NCBI GenBank assembly: GCA_037039685.1
Contig: JAWNGF010000007.1
Span: 1,116,001-1,180,000 of the forward strand
Length of the DNA stretch: 64,000 nucleotides
DNA from: Ceratobasidium sp. AG-K
Taxonomy: Eukaryota > Basidiomycota > Agaricomycetes > Cantharellales > Ceratobasidiaceae
Reading direction: 5' to 3'
In this document: positions 50,401 to 60,617 of the stretch, piece after piece
Layout of the letters: each line of letters starts with the position of its first letter
How positions within the stretch are numbered: the first letter of the stretch is position 1
Position numbers and translations under genes: made by a program
Notes under the pieces: model-generated
The model's database searches: none
Told to the model about the DNA's origin: nothing
Seen by the model: only the letters and a program-made list of their open reading frames with translations

Positions 50401-51734
50401 ACAAGGCTAGACTCGTCGCCAAGGGATTCCTGCAGGCTCCAGGTGTCGATTATGTCGAGATATCGTCGCCAGTAGCCGCATCGGACGCATATAGGGTGCT
50501 TTTCAGCATTGTCGCGAGTGAAGACCTCGAGTTACTTCAACTCGACATCAAGACTGCGTTCCTGCATGGCGTTGTCGAGGAGGAGCTCTATATGGAGCAA
50601 CCCGAGGGGTTTGCCGAAGGCAATCATGTCTGGCAACTCGTTAAGGCGTTATACGGTCTGAAACAAGCCGCCTGAGCGTTTTACCTTTGACTTAAAGAGG
50701 TTCTTGAGGCGATCGGATTCACACGGACCGAAAGCGATCACGCCGTATTCATTCAACGCGATGGCGATAACTTGGCGATAATTTTAGCTCATGTGGACGA
50801 CATGCTACTCGCTGGTAAACCTCTTTCATTTCTGGAGGAAATCAAGTCGAAAATGCGCAAATCATTCGATATTGTCGATCTAGGCGAGGCACGCATATTC
50901 GTTGGTGTCGAAATCGAGCGAAATCGCGAAGCTGGCACACTCAAGATTTGTCAAAAGCGATATATTAGCGATATACTAGCTCGATTCAGCATGACCGAGG
51001 CCAAACCGTGGGACACGCCAATGGCAGAGACCCCAAACCTGCCCAAACTCGATGCTCCTACTGTCAATCGAACGCTTTATCAGCGTGGTGTCGGATCGCT
51101 CATGTATGCGATGATTTCGACCCGTCCCGATATCGCTTTCGCGACCGGTTTGCTTGCCCAACACGCCGCTAATCCTGGCGACGAGCATTGGTCAGCTTTC
51201 AAGCGAGTTTTGCGGTACCTACAAGGCACGAAGGCACTCGGGATCGTATTTGAACGATCGAAATCGTCCGACCCGATCAGATACGTTGACTCTGACTACG
51301 CTGGCGATCCGAATACAAGCCGATCGACTACCGGCTGGATCTTCCAACGTGCCGGAGGGAGCGTCGCTTGGTCATCCCGTAAGCAACCAACAGTTTCCTT
51401 ATCGAGTACCGAGGCCGAATACGTCGCCGCTGCGAGCGCCACCCGCCAATTGATTTGGCTTTGTCAATTCCTTGATGAACTCGGATTTTTGTCCAAAGGT
51501 CCGACAACCTTGCTTACCGACAATCAATCGAGTATCGCATTGGCCAAAAACCCCGTAAATCATCAAAATACGAAGCATATACGAGTCAAACATCATTTCA
51601 TTCGAGAAGTGATCGCTCTTCGCGAGGTCGATCTCAAATTTATTCCGACCGACCAACAGGTCGCCGATGCGCTTACCAAACCACTCGGACGCGTCAAATT
51701 CCCCGGCTTCATTGCTGGGATGGGAATGTTTTGA
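47406..51734 (+). pseudogene. Copia gag-pol polyprotein, two internal TGA
   Basis: A frame of 1,443 codons including the terminal stop. Gag has a CCHC knuckle CDNCAKPGHTKKEC (Cys271 first). The protease motif is DSGASKHM (Asp355). Integrase shows the HHCC finger (WHRRLGHIN ... CEPCLKGKQ), first Asp in LHSDLHG, then TNGGGEY where TDGGGEY is usual, so catalytic Asp is Asn649, and the Glu in NGVAERAIRTL. Reverse transcriptase has KARLVAKGF, QLDIKTAFLHG, YMEQPEGF and HVDDML; RNase H has DSDYAGD, SSTEAEYVA and TDNQSS. TGA codons at 50673-50675 (1090) and 50688-50690 (1095) interrupt reverse transcriptase before its catalytic VDD. Confidence 0.9.
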
Positions 51735-51772
51735 AAATTTCTTTTCATTTTTCGTCTAATCCTGAGTGGGCG

Positions 51773-52040
51773 TGTTGAATATACAGTCTTATACGTAGAT
51801 ATATGCGCATCACGTGATTGCGTTCCACATGGTCTCGAGCTTCGGAGAAAGTTTTCCTCAGTTCTCTACTCTCAAGTAGCACGAGCTGAGGTATAGTTTA
51901 GATGTTTCTTTTCATTTTCTATTACTTATATTACCTGTAGATACACGATTATCTAGGTATATATATACAAGTTCTCTACTCTCAAGTAGCACGAGCTGAG
52001 ATACACGATTATCTAGCCCGGCACTGCGCATATCGCAACA
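51773..52040 (+). repeat. 3' LTR
   Basis: 268 bp, identical to the 5' LTR except for one base. A purine-rich GAGTGGGCG directly precedes it and may serve as the polypurine tract. Confidence 0.95.
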
Positions 52041-52045
52041 GGTTG
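52041..52045. repeat. Target-site duplication, right
   Basis: GGTTG, matching 47129-47133. Counting one copy only, the helicase frame reads continuously GGLLGDDMGLG. Confidence 0.9.
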
Positions 52046-55000
52046 TTGGGCGACGACATGGGTCTGGGTGCGTCTCTGAACCGCTTGGACGAATGTGCGT
52101 TGGCTGGAACGTTGATTTGTCCTCTACACTATACCAGGCAAAACAATCCAAGTCATCTCCTTCCTCTCCGCCGCGCTCCGAAAATCGGGCACATCAAGCG
52201 ACGCACACAGACGCCGGGACCGCGTGCGGGTGCTCCAGGATGAAGGACTCGCGCGAGCCGACTTGCCGCGGGCAGATAAGAAATGGCCCACCGTGTTGAT
52301 CGTGTGCCCGAAAACGGTGATTGGGAATTGGGAAAAGGAGCTTCAAGTGGTGAGTTCCCATTGTCGAGTGTGAGTGGGGAACCGACGGGAGTAGTGGGGG
52401 TATTTTGAGTATGGCGTGTACGCGGGGGACAAGTCTGTCCGTGAAGACGTAGTCAAGGATTTCACCATGGGCCGGTTGGATATTGGTGAGTCGGTCGGGA
52501 AGTGTGGGTGAATGGTGCTGAAAGTGTGTAGTCTTGACCGCGTTCGACACGGCCCGAAACTACATTGACCTGCTCTCAAGTTTACCCTGGTCGATGATAT
52601 TCGTAGACGAGGTGCATCGGTGCAAGAATCCGAGTTCGGGGTATGTCTGTGATTTTCGGGTCTGAGATTGGGCTTATGGTTCGTAGGACGACGATGGCGT
52701 TGAACAAGTTTGCATGTCGGGTTCGGTTTGGGTTGACTGTAAGTCCGATGTTTATTCTAAATTTGGTATTTAATTTTTGGGCAGGGTACGGCGATTCAGA
52801 ATGGGTACAAGGAACTCTGGACGCTCCTGGACTGGTGTTCGCCCGGGAAAGTTGGGTCGCAGAGTCAGTGGAAGTTGAATATCAGTTTACCACTCGCCGA
52901 GGGCCAGGCGCACAAGGCTACACAAGCGCAGGTGTCGAGAGCTCGGGTGAGTCGCGCGTTTCAGTCGTGGACCGTATTGATGTTGGTAGTTGTTGGCGGA
53001 GCGGCTCGTACAACGGGTTTTACCGTGTTTCTTTTTGAGACGGTGCGTAGTTTGGCACGAGTTGAGAATAAATCTGAGTGTATGCTCTAGGACAAAGGCT
53101 CTTATCGCCGACCAAGTGTGTTTCAACCCACATTTATGATTCGCGCTGAGTTATGTTTAGATGCCACGCAAATTTGATCAAGTCGTATTCTGCCCGCTCG
53201 CCAAAACGCAACTCGAAGTGTATAAACGATTCTTGGATTGCCCGGATGTTCAACTCATGGTACGCAAAGACGAACCATGCGATTGTGGGAGTCAGGCAAA
53301 GTAAGCCCCCCGTTCCAGTCTGGCCCCAGCTGATTGGTCTGGACCAGACGCGGCTCGTGCTGCCACAAACACAATGCCCAAGGCGTGCCCTGGAAAGACC
53401 TTGTTTTAAAATACATGATGCTCTTTGTCGAAATCTCCAACCACGTTATCCTCATCTGTCCAGGGTTCAAAGGGGAGACGGACGAACAACGCGCGAGGCG
53501 GAGGCAATACGTCAAGATTGCGTTTCCGGGACAGACGGTTCGACAGGCTGATTTGATACATGATGATTCGCTGTGTGGCAAGTGGAAGGTGAACTATCTT
53601 GCCCACCTCGTTTAAGGCGCTCATCCTTTGCTAGGTGCTATCACAACTGTTGGACACGTGGAAGACTGAAGGGAACAACAAGGTACTGATATTTTCAAAG
53701 TCCGTCAAGATCTTGGAGATGCTCGACGAACAGCTGCGGCGAAAGAGTGGGTGCCGCCAATCGCTGGGGTCTGTCAGGCTAAACCATCATAGATTTGAAC
53801 TTTTGTTACATGGACGGGAGGACGAGGCAAGAAGAACGCAAGTGGCTTCGCTACCCGTCTAGCTCGTGCTGACCCCAAACTTAAACCAGGCATGCAATCG
53901 CTCGACAAGTTTAACAACGACCCGGAAGTTTTTGTCTTCTTGATATCGACTCTTGTCGGCGGAAGTAAGCGAGCCCCCCCCCCCCCCTAATTATCGTGCT
54001 GAGCTGATATACTGTACCTCCCGAAAGCCGGGCTAAATATGACTAGTGCAAACAAGGTCGTAATCTTCGGTGGGTCTTTCGTTGATACCGTTGGAACTCC
54101 TCGGAAATTCACAGGAACGTGGCTAGATCCCAATTGGAGTGAGTTTGGCCCTTATGCTGAAACCAACATGGAACTGATAGTAACTCGATTTAGACCCTGC
54201 ACACGATCTCCAAGCGTATGTGTTGTCCTTGCTGTCAATGATCGGATGACGTATTTACCTCGCGATCTGAAGAATGGATCGCGCGTACCGATTTGGGCAA
54301 AAGCGCGACGTCAATGTTTATCGGCTTTTGGGAGCGGGCGCGCTCGAAGAGCTCATATATGCTCGACAGATTTACAAGCAACAGCAGATGCAGATGTGAG
54401 CAAGCAGATTATCGATTAGATTAAATTCAACTCTTCCCTAGTGGATATGAAGCTAGTGCCCAGACGCGATACTTTGAAGGAGTACAGGGTTCGAAAGATC
54501 ATCAAGGAGAGCTTTTTGGGTTGAAGAATATATTCAGGCAAGTGTACTCGACTATCAGCTCGTAGGCTTCTATAAATATACGCAATAGACTGCATGAGAC
54601 TGCCCTGGCGACCAAAATGATTGTAAGCGGGAACACTCGACCCTATACTCTAGGCCGCTAACTTTCGGCACAGATCGAAAAGGCAAACTTGGCGGAAATC
54701 AATTGGGCACTGGCCAACATGGATGCAACACCCGATGGAACCATCAAAGAGATTTCGGTGCGCATTTCATCAACCTGGCTCGTGCCAGAGCCTAATTCGC
54801 AGCATAGCCCTCGGCTGAACGGAGTTTGGCGGACTTTATGCTTGATGACAGTCCATCCGCACCAATCAAGGATGCTATTTCAGATGTACTTAATAGCGCA
54901 GGGGTAGCATATACGCACGAGCATCAAAACGTTCTCCTGGCCAGCCACGTCGAGAAGAACATTACTTCGACCGCAATTGCGGTAAGGGCCGATACTTGCC

Positions 55001-55621
55001 TAACAATTTTCGGCTGACGTTCCAGCGGTAGGGGTCGAGACGCGAGATCGGAGAGGCCGTCGTTACACTAGCAAACGAAGGGGTGCCAGAAAAGAAACCT
55101 ACGCCCTTGTGGCCCCCGCGGCGCAACCCTACGGCAATCTCTACGCCGGCCGAAAGGTGAGCTTAACGGCGGCTTTGGATAAGCTATGGTACTAGACCCA
55201 TCTTAGCATGACAAGACTGGAAGCTCGAGTCGAGGCGTTGATTGAATTGGGATTGGTCAAGGACCGGGAATCACTGGCCGCATTTGGTCGCGAATTGTAA
55301 GTATATGGGTGGGTGGTTTAGTAACATCGATCAACGAGTTCTTGACTAGCGCTCGCATGTCCGAGGCGGAACAAAGGAGAATACTGGTGCAAGCTGACCA
55401 AGTATCTGCCCGACGAAGGTTGAGTATCCATGCGGATACTACATCGTGGACATTTTAGGTTATTTATTACTTTATATTTTTGACCTCGTCATATTCTTGA
55501 ACCAAAGCTTCTCTATGTATGCCGTACGTGTTATGAATTGAAAAGCGTTAAACAAATGGTTCATCGTAGATCCACCTTGTTTCATTAGGTCGGTTTGAGT
55601 GGAAGATTGTTTATTGCGAAC

Positions 55622-57570
55622 TTACTTGGTGAAGAATCGAAGTGCCACTTCAGGTTGGTCGTGTGGGACCATGTGGCCGGCTTCGTAGACTCTCAGCCAA
55701 GTGAAGTTCCCGGCGCTTGAGCCATTGTGCGAACCCGCAGCGCGGACTTCACCAATTGGCTTGCCACTCTCGGTTGTCCACACTCTGTTGCGTAAAGATT
55801 GGAACTCGTCCTGTGGGCTGTGTAAGTATCTTGACTTGCAGCTAATCGAAATACCAACCTTGTAAGGTGTGTCGAGTCGACGCATCCATTCAAACGCTCC
55901 CTTGATATTGCGCGTAAAACACAGGATATAAGTCGAGAGCGAGACGACTCACCATAAAGTTGCAAACAAAATCAGCATCGCCGGCAACGTTCAATATCCT
56001 GATTCCAGACCGGGCTAATTCCTCCGCCATAGGTGAGGCGTCATGGACCACGTCCCCCGCTCTCATGAACGCGCGGTTAACTTCCCAGCCGATTACTAGG
56101 CTTTGATGAGTCGGTTATTCAAGGAAGGAAATTCGGTGGTTACCTACACGAGTAGTTCTGGGTATTTGGCACTCCCATAGCATGTTTCACCTCCGGAAGA
56201 TTAAAGTAGGTGCCAATCCATTCTAACTGCTCGTAACATAAAAGCTCCCGGGTACAATTTTTGCGTACATCGTAAACGTTGAGTCCTAAATCCTATTATA
56301 CCGTAATTCAGCACATGCAACCACTTTTTGGCATGGCTCACCTTGAAGCCCTCCTCGAAGGCAGTTAGCGCATATATCCCAGCTGGAACGCTTTGAGAGG
56401 GCTCGATGAATGAGTAGATACAAAGGCCATCAAGGACTTACCAAGTTAAGGGGGTTTGAAAGTTCTTGCACTGTTGCATCACCCTCCCCAGGATGGGAAC
56501 ACGGGAGCGGAGCAGAGCACAGTGATCTCCTCTATCGTCCCAAAAGGCGTAAGGACCTCGGCAGGCATACTCGGGGCTAGTTGCCGCCTGGATGGCGGAC
56601 GACATCATACCATTGACGATGATGATTGAATTCAAGTTGACGTACACATGCCGAATGTTCGACAATACTAGATTCGCCTTGTTCTGCCTGTCAATGTAGG
56701 TTGCAAAATTAGGCGCAAACTGGCCCCCGTGGCTCTCGGCGATGATATGAAAAGGTAATTTTGCATATCCCGGAAAGCGGTTGAAAAAGAGCTGCGTAAA
56801 GGCATAGAAATCCTGGGCAGCTTCCCAGGTGGATGCCACGGGACGAGAAGACGTGGTAGAGTAACCAACGCCGGCAGGTTGGTCCAGGTAGATCATCTTG
56901 AAAGCGTAGAAGGGTCGTCATATGCAAAGGCTGTGCGAACCTGGACTTTAAACACACACATTTGCAACTTCGTTCCATGAATATGGATTGGGTGCAGTAT
57001 TGTGCCCACCTGGCTGGATCGTACACGGACCGTTCTCCATGAGTAAGCCGATACCGGACGATCCACCAGGTCCGCCTTCAGAGCAACGTCAATCTATCCA
57101 GAATATTTAATTTCTGACGCATACCGTTCATCCAAACTGCAAGCGGAGCATTTTGTTGCTTGCGACTCTCAAAAAACCTAGATCACCTTAAAATTTTGCT
57201 ACTCAAAGCGAGATATGAACCTAAACATACCAGAAGAACAGGTGCTTTTCTGCAGAAATGTCCAGGTAGCCAAAGTACTTTTTCACGCTTTCATCGCAAA
57301 AGTTGTCCAGGCCGCGTATCCCCATCTGGTAGCCAGGAAAATGCGATGACTCGACGAACTCAACTATAGAGACCCCAGATATCTCGTCAAATGCAATGGT
57401 AGCTAAGTCTTAAGATTACACTGACAGGCATGATCACTAGTCCCGAGAATTTGGCCTTGGGCTTGAGATTTCGTTAGCTGTTGTGCAAGTGCTTCGCCGA
57501 CAGTAGTGGAGAAGACTGGACATGTCAGAAAAACGACTGACACGACGTACCGCAATGGACTTGTAAGCAT
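55622..57570 (-). CDS. Serine carboxypeptidase, family S10
   Basis: ATG 57570 encodes a signal peptide ([20 protein letters not shown]) and a short propeptide-like part. Exons then give [15 protein letters not shown], the nucleophile motif [13 protein letters not shown] (Ser within ESHGG; many relatives have GESYGG), [23 protein letters not shown] with the catalytic Asp, and [22 protein letters not shown] with the catalytic His, ending at TAA 55622. All three catalytic residues are in place. Family enzymes remove C-terminal residues at acid pH in the vacuole or outside the cell. No frame break noticed; the intron map is approximate. Confidence 0.85.
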
Positions 57571-57913
57571 TGAAACAAGAGGGGGGTTGCGACTTGATTG
57601 GAAGGAGCGGCGGTCATAAATCGATTTATTTAGCGTTGGTCATCATGACTCAAGGGCCATGTGGCAATTTCCCATGCGTCGGCACCGTCGGCTAGTTCGG
57701 GCGAGAGTTGCTCTCCAAGTGGAGCCCATGCAAGATGGATGGTGGGCTTGGTGCAAATCGTATTGTATTTGCTCAATTGACTGGGCACCTTTCCGTAAGG
57801 AATTTAGAAAAAAGTGCCGTGCTAAACTGTTCCATCGGGACGGTTCGGATTCGGCCCGAACACCTGAGATCGTAACAGGTAAGGCCACCGGTGTGACCAC
57901 GTTGTGTTGCCTT
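57571..57913. other. Intergenic, no recognisable gene
   Basis: Upstream side of the carboxypeptidase gene. Open frames on both strands overlap each other and match nothing I know. Confidence 0.4.
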
Positions 57914-58060
57914 CATCAGGAAAAACAGCAAATCTACACTAGTCTATATTAGAGCCTCATTTCTATGAAGGGCTACAAAGGGCTCTATAACCCTTCATAG
58001 AAAATGAGGCTCCAGCATAGACCTCCATAGCCCCGATAGACATGTCGCTTTTTCCTGATG
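57914..58060. mobile_element. Small nested-hairpin element, MITE-like
   Basis: 147 bp bounded by the perfect 12 bp inverted repeat CATCAGGAAAAA / TTTTTCCTGATG. Inside, GAGCCTCATTT-CTATGAAGGG pairs with CCCTTCATAG-AAAATGAGGCTC (about 57953-58012), giving a long inner stem. No clear target duplication was found, so the ends may be imprecise. No coding capacity. Confidence 0.55.
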
Positions 58061-58769
58061 ACTTTCCGCAAGGGCGGTCTGTGTAAAATAGACAAGGCTT
58101 TCTAAAATTAAATAAGGAATTAAACATCACTTTAATCCTGCACCAATGATGCCCTGATGACCCATTGAATACGTCTCCGGTGCAATATGTTGTACCCAGT
58201 ACAAATTGGGTAAATGGGGGCCGTATGGCTGTTCAAGGAGCTTGTTTTGTGTAACTATCCCATGAACTATCTTGAGAAACTAGACTATAGCGACGAGGTC
58301 GACCTGGCGTATAGCACGCTGCGCACAGAAAGCGACAATCTTGTCGTACTTCGATTTATGCGGCTCAGACGCCGACGGGAGACTGCTAACCAACACTTTC
58401 AGCGGAGCTGACACCCCGATTTGGTAATTGATCAAGCAGAAGTCATCTTATCAGTTTGATCTACACGGTTGTTCCAAAGCTAAGTGTGTAGTTTGGAAAA
58501 TAGAAAGGAGGGTTGACCCCCTCTTCTAGACGAGCCGTTTGGACCTTTAGAACATCCCCCACCAGCGTCCAAATCTGTCTCCGACCGCATTTCACACCGC
58601 GTTCCGCAGTACAACATGCATCCGACTTGGACTAACGGTCTAAATTAGCTTTTGGAGCGTCTCGTGCGTTCCAAAATCCTTACGGGAAGGCAGCCGCTCA
58701 TTCAGATAGTGATACAAGTCTGAAATGAGCGAGTCTTGCCTATGTCTAGCATACATATACGGGTTTCTA
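58061..58769. other. No recognisable gene
   Basis: A 65-codon frame at 58214-58411 has no recognisable features. The rest shows nothing I can name. Confidence 0.4.
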
Positions 58770-58947
58770 CTCAGCAAAAATTGAAAATGCTCCGGTGCGC
58801 TCCGGAGCCGGGGTTTTGCTCGGGAGCGCTGTGTAGGCTCCGGAGCGCACTGGGAGCGGCGCAATAACGTGCTCCTGAGCGCTCCAGGAGCCTAAGGAGC
58901 ACTTCGGAGCCCTCACGCGCTCCGAAACATTTTCACTTTTTGCTGAG
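58770..58947. mobile_element. TA-flanked MITE with GCTCC/GGAGC-rich core
   Basis: 178 bp flanked by TA on both sides (58768-58769, 58948-58949). The terminal repeats CTCAGCAAAAATTGAAAATG and CTCAGCAAAAAGTGAAAATG differ at one base over 20. The TA target and CTCAGC ends fit a non-autonomous Tc1/mariner-type element. The core is GC-rich and made of many GCTCC and GGAGC pentamers, often fused as palindromic GCTCCGGAGC. Confidence 0.75.
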
Positions 58948-59039
58948 TAGTGCATATAAGCAACAAACGGTCAAGCAGAGCTACCTCGGACGAAGGGCTC
59001 ATCGTCCCAGCAGAAGAACTGAAGTCATTCCGGGATATA

Positions 59040-59771
59040 CAGGACCCCACATAACCGGTCAAATAAAACAGGTGTTGAGTGTGTTTCCATCAGCGACACT
59101 CAAAGTCGAGCGACAGAAGTGTAAATAATTCATGTATAAAATTGTGAGATACAAGCTACCAAACGCATGCAGAAGCGTTAGAATCGAATCAAAAATGGCT
59201 GAGATACAATAGAATCAAAACAGTCGCTTTTTTGACCAGTTATGTAACAGGGTGGTCAAATTGACCATATATGCTATATTGCCAAAGCTACAGAACAATT
59301 TAGTTCAGGTCAGCTACATGGTATATTAGGTACCTGCGTATACTATTAAACTCCACAAGGCCAAGAATCCAGCTGTGCTGAGTGAGGAGATAGGGGGATA
59401 ATACTTGGGCAGGCTCTGAGCCAATGTCCCAAGAGTCAGAAATATCCCATTGAGGACTTCAATAATTTAAGGTTATGTTCAACAGATTTCAGGTATCAAA
59501 TAGTAACTACAGTTAGTAAAAGAGGACCTAAGCTTGCCTTGTTGAGCTGAATAAAAGAGGATAGATTAGTGTGCCAGGGGGTATGGAAACCAGGTGTTTC
59601 AGCTCTCAAAAATTCCAATGAGGAACTGACTACTTCTTTGGCTTGGTATTGTAAAGAGCTTAGCTAGTGGAAAGATCTGTTCCAAAAAGATTCTTCCTAT
59701 CTCTCAAGCAATACCTATAATAGGTAGAAAAATGTAATCATCATTTTGTTACCCCAAGGCTCACCCCCCTT
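59040..59771 (+). repeat. Foldback left arm
   Basis: 732 bp arm; inverted partner at 59886-60617. No coding content recognised. It is poor in CpG. Confidence 0.85.
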
Positions 59772-59885
59772 AATCATACTTAAAGCATGCAGGCTGCCCA
59801 GAAAACACCATCCCCAATGAGTATTGGTGGGCAATCAACACATTTAGAAAACCTAACAGATAATCACATCAACTCAAGTAGCACC

Positions 59886-60617
59886 AAGGGGGGTGAGCCT
59901 TGGGGTAACAAAATGATGATTACATTTTTCTACCTACTATAGGTATTGCTTGAGAGATAGGAAGAATCTTTTTGGAACAGATCTTTCCACTAGCTAAGCT
60001 CTTTACAATACCAAGCCAAAGAAGTAGTCAGTTCCTCATTGGAATTTTTGAGAGCTGAAACACCTGGTTTCCATACCCCCTGGCACACTAATCTATCCTC
60101 TTTTATTCAGCTCAACAAGGCAAGCTTAGGTCCTCTTTTACTAACTGTAGTTACTATTTGATACCTGAAATCTGTTGAACATAACCTTAAATTATTGAAG
60201 TCCTCAATGGGATATTTCTGACTCTTGGGACATTGGCTCAGAGCCTGCCCAAGTATTATCCCCCTATCTCCTCACTCAGCACAGCTGGATTCTTGGCCTT
60301 GTGGAGTTTAATAGTATACGCAGGTACCTAATATACCATGTAGCTGACCTGAACTAAATTGTTCTGTAGCTTTGGCAATATAGCATATATGGTCAATTTG
60401 ACCACCCTGTTACATAACTGGTCAAAAAAGCGACTGTTTTGATTCTATTGTATCTCAGCCATTTTTGATTCGATTCTAACGCTTCTGCATGCGTTTGGTA
60501 GCTTGTATCTCACAATTTTATACATGAATTATTTACACTTCTGTCGCTCGACTTTGAGTGTCGCTGATGGAAACACACTCAACACCTGTTTTATTTGACC
60601 GGTTATGTGGGGTCCTG
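59886..60617 (-). repeat. Foldback right arm
   Basis: Inverted partner of 59040-59771. Its outer 85 bases (60533-60617) now encode the C-terminus of the adjacent NACHT-WD40 gene on the minus strand. Confidence 0.8.

Larger units (their letters stand above)
47134..52040 (+). mobile_element. Ty1/copia LTR retrotransposon, full length
   Basis: A 4,907 bp element with two 268 bp LTRs (TGTTGAATAT...CGCAACA), a 5 bp target duplication, a primer-binding site directly after the 5' LTR and one long gag-pol frame. Domain order gag, protease, integrase, reverse transcriptase, RNase H places it in Ty1/copia. It sits in the sense orientation inside the helicase gene. Two in-frame stops and an altered integrase residue make this copy defective. 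Confidence 0.95.
46130..55458 (+). pseudogene. ERCC6L2-like SNF2 helicase gene split by copia
   Basis: ATG 46130 (MLGRGATR, intron, SDSDDEFNSAALSAEVEASYK) begins a SNF2-family gene. Exons give INRQLRAYQREGVEFFHTRWAEGRGGL, then the copia element intervenes, and after it LLGDDMGLG, an intron, KTIQVISFLSAAL (helicase motif I), TVLIVCPKTVIGNWEKEL, IFVDEVHRCKNPSS (motif II), RFGLTGTAIQN (III), then CPDVQLMVRKDEPCDCGSQ, a Cys-containing insert characteristic of ERCC6L2/Rad26-like proteins. Motifs IV-VI follow ([49 protein letters not shown]), and C-terminal exons run to a stop at 55456-55458. Such ATPases act in transcription-associated DNA repair. The insertion at 47134 should prevent a full product; apart from it no break was noticed. 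Confidence 0.8.
59040..60617. mobile_element. Foldback element with 732 bp inverted arms
   Basis: 1,578 bp flanked by TA (59038-59039, 60618-60619). The ends read CAGGACCCCACATAACCGG and its complement. The arms 59040-59771 and 59886-60617 are inverted copies of equal length; I noticed a single mismatch (AATAGG versus AGTAGG in arm sense, near 59720 and 59935). The 114 bp loop has its own small inverted repeat CCAAT-GAGT-ATTGG. No transposase frame is present, so it must depend on enzymes made elsewhere, presumably Tc1/mariner type given the TA target. Confidence 0.8.

Noticed and set aside
58214..58411. Small 65-residue gene
   Set aside because: Short frame in a transposon-rich stretch with no recognisable motif or promoter context.
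59040..60617. Assembly artefact explaining the palindrome
   Set aside because: The arms differ at one noticed base, the ends are neat inverted repeats and a TA duplication is present; long-read proof is still lacking.
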